Shown piece after piece: positions 6,325-14,406 of a stretch of DNA of 20,821 nucleotides. This DNA comes from JAEYLA01 sp035561315. GTDB lineage: Bacteria; Bacillota; Clostridia; Christensenellales; CAG-138. Every line of letters starts with the position of its first letter. Within the stretch, counting starts at the first letter, position 1. The DNA lies in contig DATMXR010000242.1 of NCBI GenBank assembly GCA_035561315.1, positions 1 through 20,821 on the forward strand. The letters run 5' to 3'. The notes beneath the pieces are model-generated. The model was not told where the DNA came from. It ran no database searches and saw only the letters and a list, made by a program, of their open reading frames with translations. A program made the translations under genes and the position numbers.

Positions 6325-8487
6325 ATGGCGGATCTTTCCTATTATGAGAAGCTCTGCGCCGGGTGCATGAAGACACGCGGCAAACAGGAGGGCCCCTGCG
6401 AGCACTGCGGATGGGAGGCGTCCCGGTACGTTTGCGCGCCGCACCACCTTCCGCTGCGTTCCATCGTAAACGGCAAATATCTTGTGGGCCGTGTCCTGGG
6501 CGAGGGCGGCTTCGGCATCACCTACATCGGGTTCGACCTCAATCTGGAGCTTCGCGTCGCCATCAAGGAATATTTTCCTTCGGGCATGGTCACGCGGCAG
6601 TCTTCCGGGGATACCCGGTCCGTCACGCCGTTCACGGGGGAGGCCGGGGAGCAGTACAAAAAGGGCCTCGAACGGTTCGTGGGGGAAGCGAAGATACTCG
6701 CGAAATTTTACGCTTTGCCAGGCATCGTTTCGGTAAAGGACTATTTCCGCGAAAACGGCACGGCCTATATCGTCATGGAGTATGTGGACGGCGTCACCCT
6801 GAAGCAGACGCTCAAAGACAGGGGCGGCAGGCTGCCCGCGGAGGAAACGCTCTCGCTCATGACGCCGGTCATGGAATCGCTTGCGCAGGTGCACGGGGCG
6901 GGGTTGATCCACCGCGATATCAGCCCGGACAATATCATGCTGACGGAGCGCGGCGCAAAGCTGATCGATTTCGGCGCGGCGCGGGAATACGCCTCGGAGG
7001 AGGACCGCAGCCGTTCGGTGATATTCAAAATGGGGTACGCGCCCTGGGAACAGTACCAATCCCGCGGGGAGCAGGGGCCGTGGACGGACGTATACGCCCT
7101 GTGCGCAACCATTTACAAATGCGTCACCGGGGAAACGCCGCCGGAGGCGCTCGAACGCATGGGGGAAGACCCGCTGCTTCCGCCTTCCCGCCTTGGCGTT
7201 TCGATACCGCCGCAGGTGGAAGGCGCGCTTTTAAAGGGCCTCGCGGTCATGAAAAAAGACAGGTATCAGGATATTCCCCAGCTTGCCCGGGCGCTTCGGG
7301 GCATGGCTTCGGAGTCGCATGCCGAACCGGGGACAGGCTCGGAGCAGAAGCCGCGCAAAGCCATGCCCAAATGGCTCTGGCCCGCCGCGGGTTCCGCCGC
7401 GGCGCTTGCGCTTGTGCTGCTCCTTGCGCGCAACGGCGGCGGAAAAGACCCCGGCGCGGATGCCCTTTCGGCAGCGACAACGCCCGCGCCCACGCCCGCC
7501 GCGGAAGCCGTTGCAACGCCGGAAAGCACGCCGGAAACCATAGCGTCCCTTGCGCCTTCGCCCGCGGCCGCGCCTTTGGAAGCCGCGCCCGCCCCCATAG
7601 CGGAGAGCGGCGCGGGAAACACGCCCGGCAACAGCATCAACGCGGGGCTGGCGGCAGAGTACAACGGATCCATCTATTACGCCAGCCGGGGGGACAGCTA
7701 CCATATCCACCGCATGAACGCGGACGGTTCCGGCGATATCGCGCTCAACGATACCAACAGCTGGAACCTGAATATCGCGGACGGCACCATTTATTTCAGC
7801 AACGACAGCGACGGCAACCGCATCTACCGCATGGGCGTAAATGGCGGCCCATATGAGAGGCTAAGTGAGGACGCGTGCAGCCAGATGCGCGTGGCGGACG
7901 GCTATATTTACTACCGCAACGCGTCGGACCGCAACCGCCTGTACCGCATGCGTACGGACGGGACGGAAAACGAGCGCCTGTACGGCGAGCCCGTGGAATA
8001 TTTCAATATCGCTGACGGGTACGCCTATTTTGCCGCATCGGATAACGGCGGCCGCGTCGCGAAGCTTGCGCTCGATTCCGGAGAAGCACAAATGCTCACG
8101 GAACCGGAGATGGACGGCGGATACCTGAACGTGGCGGACGGCTGCCTGTATTTTTGCGGCGACGGCAGCAACGGCATGATCGTGCGGTACGATACACAAG
8201 GCGCGTTCGACGCGTCCTGGGACGAATACGAGCTGAGCAGCTATATCAACGTGGCGCCGGACGGCTACGTCTATTTCTACTGCTACAAGGATTGGAACGG
8301 CACGCCGGGCATTTACCGTTCCAAATACGACGGCTCGGAGGCGGAGCAGCTCGTGGAGGCCGAGGGCGTATGGAACATCAACGTCGCCGGGGGCTGGATA
8401 TTCTACCGCGTGAACGAATTTTCGGGCGATGACCAGACCATGTACCGCGTCCGCACGGACGGCACCGGAAAAGAACTCATCGGCTAA
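6325..8487 (+). CDS. receptor Ser/Thr kinase with zinc ribbon and DUF5050-like propeller
   Basis: A 720-residue membrane kinase. A zinc ribbon (Cys11, Cys14, Cys25, Cys28) precedes a complete Hanks-type kinase domain (about 52-320): glycine loop GEGGFG, ATP-binding Lys81, HRD with catalytic Asp198 and Asn203, and DFG Asp215. A membrane span lies at about 351-368, then a long Ala/Pro/Thr linker, then from about residue 436 seven repeats of the type DGxIYYxNxxDGNRLYRMxxDG, resembling DUF5050, likely a beta-propeller outside the cell. The ATG at 6325 follows AAAGGAAG. It is the first gene of the operon. It presumably phosphorylates Ser/Thr residues of cytoplasmic partners in response to an external cue; the ligand is unknown. 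Confidence 0.93.
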   Translation: MADLSYYEKLCAGCMKTRGKQEGPCEHCGWEASRYVCAPHHLPLRSIVNGKYLVGRVLGEGGFGITYIGFDLNLELRVAIKEYFPSGMVTRQSSGDTRSVTPFTGEAGEQYKKGLERFVGEAKILAKFYALPGIVSVKDYFRENGTAYIVMEYVDGVTLKQTLKDRGGRLPAEETLSLMTPVMESLAQVHGAGLIHRDISPDNIMLTERGAKLIDFGAAREYASEEDRSRSVIFKMGYAPWEQYQSRGEQGPWTDVYALCATIYKCVTGETPPEALERMGEDPLLPPSRLGVSIPPQVEGALLKGLAVMKKDRYQDIPQLARALRGMASESHAEPGTGSEQKPRKAMPKWLWPAAGSAAALALVLLLARNGGGKDPGADALSAATTPAPTPAAEAVATPESTPETIASLAPSPAAAPLEAAPAPIAESGAGNTPGNSINAGLAAEYNGSIYYASRGDSYHIHRMNADGSGDIALNDTNSWNLNIADGTIYFSNDSDGNRIYRMGVNGGPYERLSEDACSQMRVADGYIYYRNASDRNRLYRMRTDGTENERLYGEPVEYFNIADGYAYFAASDNGGRVAKLALDSGEAQMLTEPEMDGGYLNVADGCLYFCGDGSNGMIVRYDTQGAFDASWDEYELSSYINVAPDGYVYFYCYKDWNGTPGIYRSKYDGSEAEQLVEAEGVWNINVAGGWIFYRVNEFSGDDQTMYRVRTDGTGKELIG

Positions 8488-8497
8488 GGAGCACGGC

Positions 8498-10642
8498 ATG
8501 GAGCATACGGATATCCGCCTTTGCCCAAACTGCATGCGGGAGTCCGCGCCGGGCGTCTGCCCGCGCTGCGGGTTTGACGGGGCGCGATACGACGCCCCGC
8601 CGCACCAATTAAGGCCCGGCGCCATACTGGGCGGCAAGTACCTCGTCGGGCGGAGCCTGGGCGAGGGCGGCTTCGGCATTACGTATATCGGGTTTGATCT
8701 CAACCTGGAGCTTCGCGTCGCCGTCAAGGAGTATTATCCCAACGGGTTTGTCACGCGGCAGGCAAGCGTTTCCAGGTCCGTCACGCCGCTTACGGGCGCG
8801 CAGGGAGAGCAATACGGCAAGGGGCTAAACCGCTTCGTGCAGGAAGCGAAAAGCCTGGCCAGGTTCCACGACCTAGACGGCATCGTGTCCGTCAAGGATT
8901 TCTTCCGGGAAAACGGCACGGCGTACATCATCATGGAGTATATCGAGGGCGAAACGCTCAAGCGGCACCTCGCAAACAAGGGCGGCAAACTGCCCATGGA
9001 AGAAACGCTCTCGCTCCTGCGCCCCGTCATGGAATCGCTCGCGCTTGTGCACGGAGCGGGCGTTATCCACCGGGACATCAGCCCCGATAACATCATGCTG
9101 ACCCGCCGCGGCGCCAAATTGATCGACTTCGGCGCGGCGCGCACCTACGTGGACGAAGAAAACCGCAGCCGCACCGTGACGCTCAAATCCGGCTACGCGC
9201 CGTACGAGCAGTACCAGACGCGCGGGGAGCAGGGACCTTATACGGACGTGTACGCCCTGTGCGCCACGATTTATCGATGCGTCACAGGCCGGGTCCCGCC
9301 CGAATCGATCGAGCGGCTGGACGCCGATACGCTTTTGCCGCCTTCCGCGCTCCATGCGGCGCTTACCCCGCTTGAGGAGGCCGTGCTGCTAAAAGGGCTT
9401 TCGGTGAGGGCGCGGGACAGGTACCAGGATATTCCGCAGGTATTCGCCGCGCTGCAAGGCGAAGCAGGGGCGGGCCCTGAACCACAGCCTGTTCCCGCCC
9501 CTGCGCCGGAGGGAAAGAAGCGAAAGGCCGCCCCCAGGATACGCTTTCTGGCAGGCGGCGGCGCGCTGGCGCTAGCTGCCGCGCTGATACTTCTCCCCAG
9601 CATTAATCCAAAGGAGGCGGCCGCGCCTGCGGTAACGGCTGATATCCCCGGGCTTTCCCCCAAGATTTCGCCCAAGGCGTCTCCGGCCATTTCCGTTGCG
9701 ACGGCTGCGCCGGAGATTGCGGCCGCAACGCCCGCGCCGACGGAGCCCCCCGCTTTGACTGCCGCGGAGCTTGCGCAAATCAACCGCTTTGCGGCGGCGT
9801 GCGGCAACCGGCACGTCGTGTTTTTACAGCCCGGCGGCTCAGTCGGCAGCGTCGGCAGCGACCTGTACGGGCAGCGCGGCCTTTACGAAGGCGCGGATAT
9901 CGTGCAGCTTGCGGCGGGATACGCGCATACCGTTGCGCTGCGCGCCGACGGCAGCGTAGCAGCTACGCGGATACTGGAGCCCGCCGGGGCCGAGCCGTAT
10001 GAATACGGCCAGTGCGGCGTCGGGTCCTGGCGGAATGTCGTACAGGTCGAAGCGGGTTGGGTGCATTCCGTGGGCTTGCTTTCAGACGGCACCGTGGCGG
10101 CGGCGGGCGACAACGCGCACGGCCAGTGCGACGTGCAGGGTTGGAGCGATGTCGTTGAGATCGCCGCGGGGGGCTGGAATACGGCGGCGCTCACGGCGGA
10201 TGGCCGCGTCCTGGTGGCCGGGGACAACAAATACAAACAATGCGATGTTTCCTGGGAGGACGAAGGAATCGTCCACATCGCGGTGGGGCGGGAGTTTGTG
10301 GTCGGCCTGCGGGCGGACGGCACGGTCATCGCGGCGGGACGCAACCTCCAGAACCAATGTGAGGTTTCCTCCTGGCGGGATATCGTGGCGGTCGCAACCG
10401 GGGATTACCACGCCATAGGCCTGCGCGCGGACGGCACGGTGGCGACGACGTCGTTTACCGGCACGAACGCCCACGGGCAGGACCAGACGGGCGGCTGGCA
10501 AAATATCGTGGCCGTTTACGGCGGGGCGCGCACCACGGTGGGCATGCAGGGCGACGGCACGCTGCTTGTCGCGGGCCTGGTGGACGCGGATTCGTATACC
10601 AAGACGGGCGCGCTGCCTGAAAAAGCCGCGGTAAGCGGGTAA
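8498..10642 (+). CDS. receptor Ser/Thr kinase with zinc ribbon and RCC1 propeller
   Basis: A 714-residue paralogue of the preceding kinase, starting 10 bases after it at the ATG at 8498, which is followed directly by the conserved zinc ribbon (Cys9, Cys12, Cys21, Cys24); upstream in-frame codons overlap the previous gene and are not needed. The kinase domain is intact: GEGGFG, Lys77, catalytic Asp193, DFG Asp210. A membrane span at about 350-370 leads to a Pro/Ala/Thr linker. The outer part, from about residue 430, has RCC1-type repeats with the recurring unit HxVxLxxDGTVxAxGxNxxGQC ... VVxIAAG; about seven can be counted, as in a closed RCC1 propeller. The kinase DNA is almost the same as in the next gene. 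Ligand unknown. Confidence 0.93.
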   Translation: MEHTDIRLCPNCMRESAPGVCPRCGFDGARYDAPPHQLRPGAILGGKYLVGRSLGEGGFGITYIGFDLNLELRVAVKEYYPNGFVTRQASVSRSVTPLTGAQGEQYGKGLNRFVQEAKSLARFHDLDGIVSVKDFFRENGTAYIIMEYIEGETLKRHLANKGGKLPMEETLSLLRPVMESLALVHGAGVIHRDISPDNIMLTRRGAKLIDFGAARTYVDEENRSRTVTLKSGYAPYEQYQTRGEQGPYTDVYALCATIYRCVTGRVPPESIERLDADTLLPPSALHAALTPLEEAVLLKGLSVRARDRYQDIPQVFAALQGEAGAGPEPQPVPAPAPEGKKRKAAPRIRFLAGGGALALAAALILLPSINPKEAAAPAVTADIPGLSPKISPKASPAISVATAAPEIAAATPAPTEPPALTAAELAQINRFAAACGNRHVVFLQPGGSVGSVGSDLYGQRGLYEGADIVQLAAGYAHTVALRADGSVAATRILEPAGAEPYEYGQCGVGSWRNVVQVEAGWVHSVGLLSDGTVAAAGDNAHGQCDVQGWSDVVEIAAGGWNTAALTADGRVLVAGDNKYKQCDVSWEDEGIVHIAVGREFVVGLRADGTVIAAGRNLQNQCEVSSWRDIVAVATGDYHAIGLRADGTVATTSFTGTNAHGQDQTGGWQNIVAVYGGARTTVGMQGDGTLLVAGLVDADSYTKTGALPEKAAVSG
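8560..9274 (+). repeat. duplicated kinase-domain segment, copy 1
   Basis: This segment of the RCC1 kinase gene is highly similar to 10761-11472. By hand alignment there are seven differences in the first 186 bases and six, all synonymous, in the 219 bases at 9056-9274 that cover the active site. The middle, coding the segment after the ATP-binding lysine, is more diverged and differs by one codon in length. Recent duplication or gene conversion explains this. Confidence 0.85.
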
Positions 10643-10689
10643 CCGAAAAGTATAACAGGTCTATATTTACTTTCTGATGGGAGAACGTC

Positions 10690-12885
10690 ATGTTCAATCA
10701 GTTCGATCCGGAGCATATTTGTCTGGGCTGCATGGCCGGCCTGCAAACGGAAGGGCCCTGCCCGCGCTGCGGGTTTGACGGAGCGCGGTACGAAGCGCCG
10801 CCGCACCAATTAAGGCCCGGCGCCATGCTGGGCGGCAAGTACCTCGTCGGGCGGAGCCTGGGTGAGGGCGGCTTCGGCATTACGTATATCGGGTTTGATC
10901 TCAACCTGGAGCTTCGCGTCGCCGTCAAGGAGTATTACCCCAACGGCCTCGCGACGCGGCAGGTAAGCGGAACCATGTCCGTGCTGCCTTTCACCTCGGA
11001 GGCGGAGCAGTACGGCAGGGGGCTTGACCGCTTCGTGCAGGAAGCGAAGAGCCTGGCCAGGTTCCACGACCTAGACGGCATCGTATCCGTCAAGGATTTC
11101 TTCCGGGAAAACGGAACGGCGTACATCGTCATGGAATATATCGAGGGCGAAACGCTCAAGCAGTACATTTTAGAGAAGGGCGGCAGGCTGCCCATGGAGG
11201 AAGCGCTCTCCCTCCTGCGTCCCGTCATGGAGTCGCTCGCGCTGGTGCACGGGGCGGGCGTTATCCACCGGGACATCAGCCCCGACAACATCATGCTGAC
11301 CCGCCGCGGCGCCAAATTGATCGACTTCGGCGCGGCGCGCACCTACGTGGACGAAGAAAACCGCAGCCGCACCGTTACGCTCAAATCCGGCTACGCGCCG
11401 TACGAGCAGTACCAGACGCGCGGGGAGCAGGGACCCTATACGGACGTGTACGCGCTGTGCGCCACCATCTATAAATGCGCCACCGGAACGACCCCGCCCG
11501 AGGCGACGGACCGCATGGCGGAGGACGCGCTGCAACCCCTTTCCGCGCTGGGCGCGGCAATCGACCCCAAACGGGAGGCCGCGCTGCTCAAAGGGCTTGC
11601 GGTCAAGGCGAAGGACAGGTACCGGGACATCCCGCAATTAAACGCCGCGCTGTTCCAAACGGCGGCAGGGCCGGAACCCATAAATCCGGAACCCGCGCCG
11701 CCCGCGCCGGAGCCGCAGCCCAAGCCCAAGCCGGAACCGAAAGCCGGGAAAGAGAAGCCCTGGCAAAAGAAACGGATCAGGGCAGCCGCGATCGCCGTTA
11801 TCGCCGTGCCGCTGGCGGCGGCGCTGCTCAGCGGTTTATTGCGCCCCGCGGAACAGGAAGCACCGGCGGCTGCGCCAACGCCTCTTGCCGAGACCACGCC
11901 CATGGCTGCGCTGGCAACGCCCGCGCCCGCGGAGATATTGCCCGCCGCTGCTCCGGCGGCCGCGCCCAATGTCCGGACGGCCGGGCCTGAGAGGATGCAA
12001 GGAAGGGGGAATTCCTCCGTCAACATCAATAACTCCGGACGGGCCGCGCAGCAGGGGGATTGGATCTACTATGAAGGGGAACCGGAAGGGCTTTATAAGG
12101 AAAGGCTCGATGGAACAGGCCGCGAAGCGCTCGTCGATTCCGGCTGGGCGCAGAATATCAGCGTGGTGGGAGACTGGGTCTATTATTTACAGGTATCCGG
12201 CGTTTCGCGGATCAGGACGGATGGCTCCGGGCGGGAGTTCCTGTTTGAAAACCCCGCCTATCCCTGGCAATTGCAGCTCCATGTTGTGGACGACGTATTT
12301 TATTATATGGTCGATCTGGGAGAGAGCAATGCCATTTATCGCCGCTCTGTCGGGGGCTCTCCCCAGATTCTTTACGGAATCGACAATCCGGATACATTTG
12401 TCGATATTGAAGCGGTGGAAGACGGATGGATTTATTTCTATGAATTTACGCCCAATGGCTCCACTTTGATGAAGATGACGCTGGAAGGCAGTGAATTGAC
12501 ATCATTGGCGCAGGGCAGCGGGCTGATGTATACCCAGGTGATCGGAGACGCCGTCTATTATCTTGATGATAGCGATTCGACCGTCTATCGGATGGATACG
12601 GACGGATCGAATAAAACGGCGGTACTGGACAGCGTCTACGATTCGTTTCATATCAGCGGCGACTGGATCTATTACCCCTATTATGAGAATTACGAAGCGT
12701 ATACGTATAAACGCGACGGGCGTTTGTATAAATCGCGTTTAGACGGCAGCGAGCGTACGCAGCTTGCAAACCACGAGGCACACGATCTGTGCATTGCGGG
12801 AGACTGGGTGTTTTATATGGGCGGATATGCGGGAAGCGCTTACCGCATGAAAACGGACGGCACGCAGGACAATTACGCCGGCTGA
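10690..12885 (+). CDS. receptor Ser/Thr kinase with zinc ribbon and second DUF5050-like propeller
   Basis: A 731-residue kinase. It has a zinc ribbon (Cys11, Cys14, Cys24, Cys27), an intact kinase domain with GEGGFG, Lys80, catalytic Asp195 and DFG Asp212, then a charged Pro/Glu/Lys linker, a membrane span at about 363-382 and an Ala/Pro/Thr stretch. From about residue 437 the outer domain has seven repeats beginning GDWIYY, GDWVYY, DDVFYY, DGWIYF, GDAVYY, GDWIYY and GDWVFY, each followed by a YRMxTDGS-like strand, similar to DUF5050. The kinase half shares near-identical DNA with the RCC1 kinase, but the outer half is unrelated to RCC1 and has clearly lower GC. GGGAGA (10679-10684) is the ribosome binding site. 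The 47-base gap before it is AT-rich, without a convincing promoter. Confidence 0.93.
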   Translation: MFNQFDPEHICLGCMAGLQTEGPCPRCGFDGARYEAPPHQLRPGAMLGGKYLVGRSLGEGGFGITYIGFDLNLELRVAVKEYYPNGLATRQVSGTMSVLPFTSEAEQYGRGLDRFVQEAKSLARFHDLDGIVSVKDFFRENGTAYIVMEYIEGETLKQYILEKGGRLPMEEALSLLRPVMESLALVHGAGVIHRDISPDNIMLTRRGAKLIDFGAARTYVDEENRSRTVTLKSGYAPYEQYQTRGEQGPYTDVYALCATIYKCATGTTPPEATDRMAEDALQPLSALGAAIDPKREAALLKGLAVKAKDRYRDIPQLNAALFQTAAGPEPINPEPAPPAPEPQPKPKPEPKAGKEKPWQKKRIRAAAIAVIAVPLAAALLSGLLRPAEQEAPAAAPTPLAETTPMAALATPAPAEILPAAAPAAAPNVRTAGPERMQGRGNSSVNINNSGRAAQQGDWIYYEGEPEGLYKERLDGTGREALVDSGWAQNISVVGDWVYYLQVSGVSRIRTDGSGREFLFENPAYPWQLQLHVVDDVFYYMVDLGESNAIYRRSVGGSPQILYGIDNPDTFVDIEAVEDGWIYFYEFTPNGSTLMKMTLEGSELTSLAQGSGLMYTQVIGDAVYYLDDSDSTVYRMDTDGSNKTAVLDSVYDSFHISGDWIYYPYYENYEAYTYKRDGRLYKSRLDGSERTQLANHEAHDLCIAGDWVFYMGGYAGSAYRMKTDGTQDNYAG
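10761..11472 (+). repeat. duplicated kinase-domain segment, copy 2
   Basis: Counterpart of 8560-9274. The tract at 11254-11472 encodes exactly the same residues as 9056-9274, from the strand before HRD through the YAPYEQYQTRGEQGPYTDVYAL region, with only synonymous changes. Copies in tandem genes can recombine, so this is a likely place for gene conversion or deletion between the two kinase genes. Confidence 0.85.
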
Positions 12886-12892
12886 CCCGCCG

Positions 12893-12926
12893 ATGATGAA
12901 GCTGCAAAAATGATGAAGCCGCAAAA
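12893..12926 (+). repeat. 17-bp tandem repeat, two copies
   Basis: The unit ATGATGAAGCYGCAAAA occurs twice head to tail (12893-12909 and 12910-12926) with a single T/C difference. It lies in the 59-base gap between the third kinase and the pseudokinase, just ahead of the AAGGGGG ribosome binding site. It may be a simple slippage product; no function is evident. Confidence 0.8.
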
Positions 12927-12944
12927 CGGAAAGGGGGCGTATGT

Positions 12945-14336
12945 ATGGCGGGCTTGCCGGATATTGAAACGCTGTGTATGAACTGCATGAGCGTAAAATC
13001 GGGCGCCGCTTTGCCCTGCCCCCATTGCGGCTTCCCCGCGGGGGAGTGCGCCGCCTTGTCAGGCGAGCTTCCGCCGCGCACCATACTCTTCGGCAGGTAC
13101 CTCCTGGGCAGGATGACGGGCAGGTGGAGCGCGGGGGTCCTGTACGCCGCGTATGACCTCAAGCGCTGCCGGCGCGTGACCATACGGGAGTATTTCCCGA
13201 AGGTCTACGCAAAAAGGGAACAGATCCGCCCCGGCGTGAGCCGCGTGGCGCCCATCAGCGGGGAGGCCGCTTCCCCGTTTCAAAGCGGCCTGGAGCAAAG
13301 CGAAATAAAAGCGCGGCAGCTGATGCGGCTCGGCGCGCTTTCCGGCCTGTTCATCCCTCAAAAATGCTTTTCTGAAAACGGGACGGCGTATGCCGTGCTC
13401 GATTACGTGCAGGGCGTCACGCTGCGCAAGCGGATGGAAAGCGGCGCCGCCGCCGCCCCGGACGCCGCGGAGCTGATACGCCCAATCGTCAGCTCCCTTG
13501 CGCGCCTGCACGGCGCTGGCCTCTCGCATGGGGAGGTGTCGCTCGGGCAGGTGCTGTTCACGCCCGAGGGGACGCTTATGCTGCTGCCGCCGTGGGGCGC
13601 GTTCGAGCGGAAAGGCGGGCCGGAGTATCCAGGCAACGCCCGCGCCGCCGCGCGGGATGCCCGCGCGATCTGCGCGGCGCTCTACGCGCTGCTTGCGGGC
13701 AAGGAGCCGCCGCCGCCTTCAGGCTGCGAAAAGGCGAAGGACATCCCCTCCCTCACCGGCCTGGGCGTTTCCGTCTCCCGGCAGAGGGAACGCGCCATAT
13801 ACAAAGGGCTTTGCGGCGGGTACCGGGACGCGCGCGAGCTGCACTGGGCGCTTTACGGCGCCGCCCCCGCGGAGGCGGGCGCTGTGCGCGGGCGGGACAA
13901 CAACGCGACCGTCAGCCTGGAAAAAGCGGTCAGAACCATTTCAAACACGGGCGGCGGCAAGAAGACGCGGCCTTCCCCGCCGGCCCGGAACGGCTCTCCT
14001 TTTCCGGCGGCCTACGCGGCGTTCGCCGTATTGCAGCTTACGGTTGGAATTTTTTCCGCGGCGCGGGGCGGCGGGGCCGCGCCATACGCGCTGTTCGCCT
14101 GTGCCCTCATGAACGGCCTAAGTTTGATAAAAGGCTTCGGGGCAAGCCCGCTCATCCGGGCGCTGCATCTGGCGGCTGCCGCATATGCGGCGGTATTCGC
14201 GGGATATAGTTTGTTCGCGCCGGGGCCCGCGGGATGGCCGCCTGTCGTTTCCGCCGCGCTGCCGCTTCTCAACGCCGCCTGCATACTGCTTGAAAGCATC
14301 CGCATCCGGGGCGCGCGCAAAAAGCCGAAGCAATAA
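12945..14336 (+). CDS. membrane pseudokinase with zinc ribbon and four C-terminal spans
   Basis: A 463-residue relative of the neighbouring kinases that has lost every catalytic motif. The zinc ribbon is kept (Cys11, Cys14, Cys25, Cys28) and the fold can be followed, but the glycine loop reads GRMTGRWSAG, the ATP-binding Lys is Arg81, HRDISPDN is HGEVSLGQ (Glu197 for Asp, Gln202 for Asn) and DFG is PWG (216-218). After a short linker, residues about 356-446 contain four hydrophobic spans and the protein ends in a basic tail, unlike the single-span paralogues. AAGGGGG precedes the ATG. The open frame is intact and has normal composition, so this is a maintained protein, probably a scaffold or allosteric partner, not a decaying pseudogene. 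Confidence 0.88.
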   Translation: MAGLPDIETLCMNCMSVKSGAALPCPHCGFPAGECAALSGELPPRTILFGRYLLGRMTGRWSAGVLYAAYDLKRCRRVTIREYFPKVYAKREQIRPGVSRVAPISGEAASPFQSGLEQSEIKARQLMRLGALSGLFIPQKCFSENGTAYAVLDYVQGVTLRKRMESGAAAAPDAAELIRPIVSSLARLHGAGLSHGEVSLGQVLFTPEGTLMLLPPWGAFERKGGPEYPGNARAAARDARAICAALYALLAGKEPPPPSGCEKAKDIPSLTGLGVSVSRQRERAIYKGLCGGYRDARELHWALYGAAPAEAGAVRGRDNNATVSLEKAVRTISNTGGGKKTRPSPPARNGSPFPAAYAAFAVLQLTVGIFSAARGGGAAPYALFACALMNGLSLIKGFGASPLIRALHLAAAAYAAVFAGYSLFAPGPAGWPPVVSAALPLLNAACILLESIRIRGARKKPKQ

Positions 14337-14392
14337 ACTTGAAACGGATCATACACGGGGTGCCGTGCAAAGAAATAGAAGAAAATCAACTT

Positions 14393-14398
14393 AGGAGG
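14393..14398 (+). promoter_or_regulatory. consensus ribosome binding site of the FHA gene
   Basis: A full AGGAGG lies 8 bases before the ATG at 14407. It is stronger than the ribosome binding sites of the other genes in the operon, which suggests that the small FHA adaptor is made in larger amounts than the kinases. Confidence 0.7.
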
Positions 14399-14406
14399 AA
14401 ACAGCC

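Noticed and set aside
8429..8497. Upstream start for the RCC1 kinase inside the first kinase gene
   Set aside because: The 23 extra residues have no counterpart in the paralogues, while the ATG at 8498 is correctly spaced after a GGAG-containing site.
8560..11472. Repeated kinase segments as an insertion element or CRISPR-like repeat
   Set aside because: The repeats are coding parts of paralogous kinases, with no transposase, target duplication, or short regularly spaced units.
12945..14336. Pseudokinase gene as a decayed pseudogene
   Set aside because: The frame is intact for 463 codons with a good ribosome binding site, a kept zinc ribbon and added membrane spans, which suggests a maintained protein.
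14354..14367. CACGG-GGTG-CCGTG hairpin between the pseudokinase and FHA genes as a terminator
   Set aside because: The stem is only five base pairs and no run of T follows, so it does not qualify as an intrinsic terminator.
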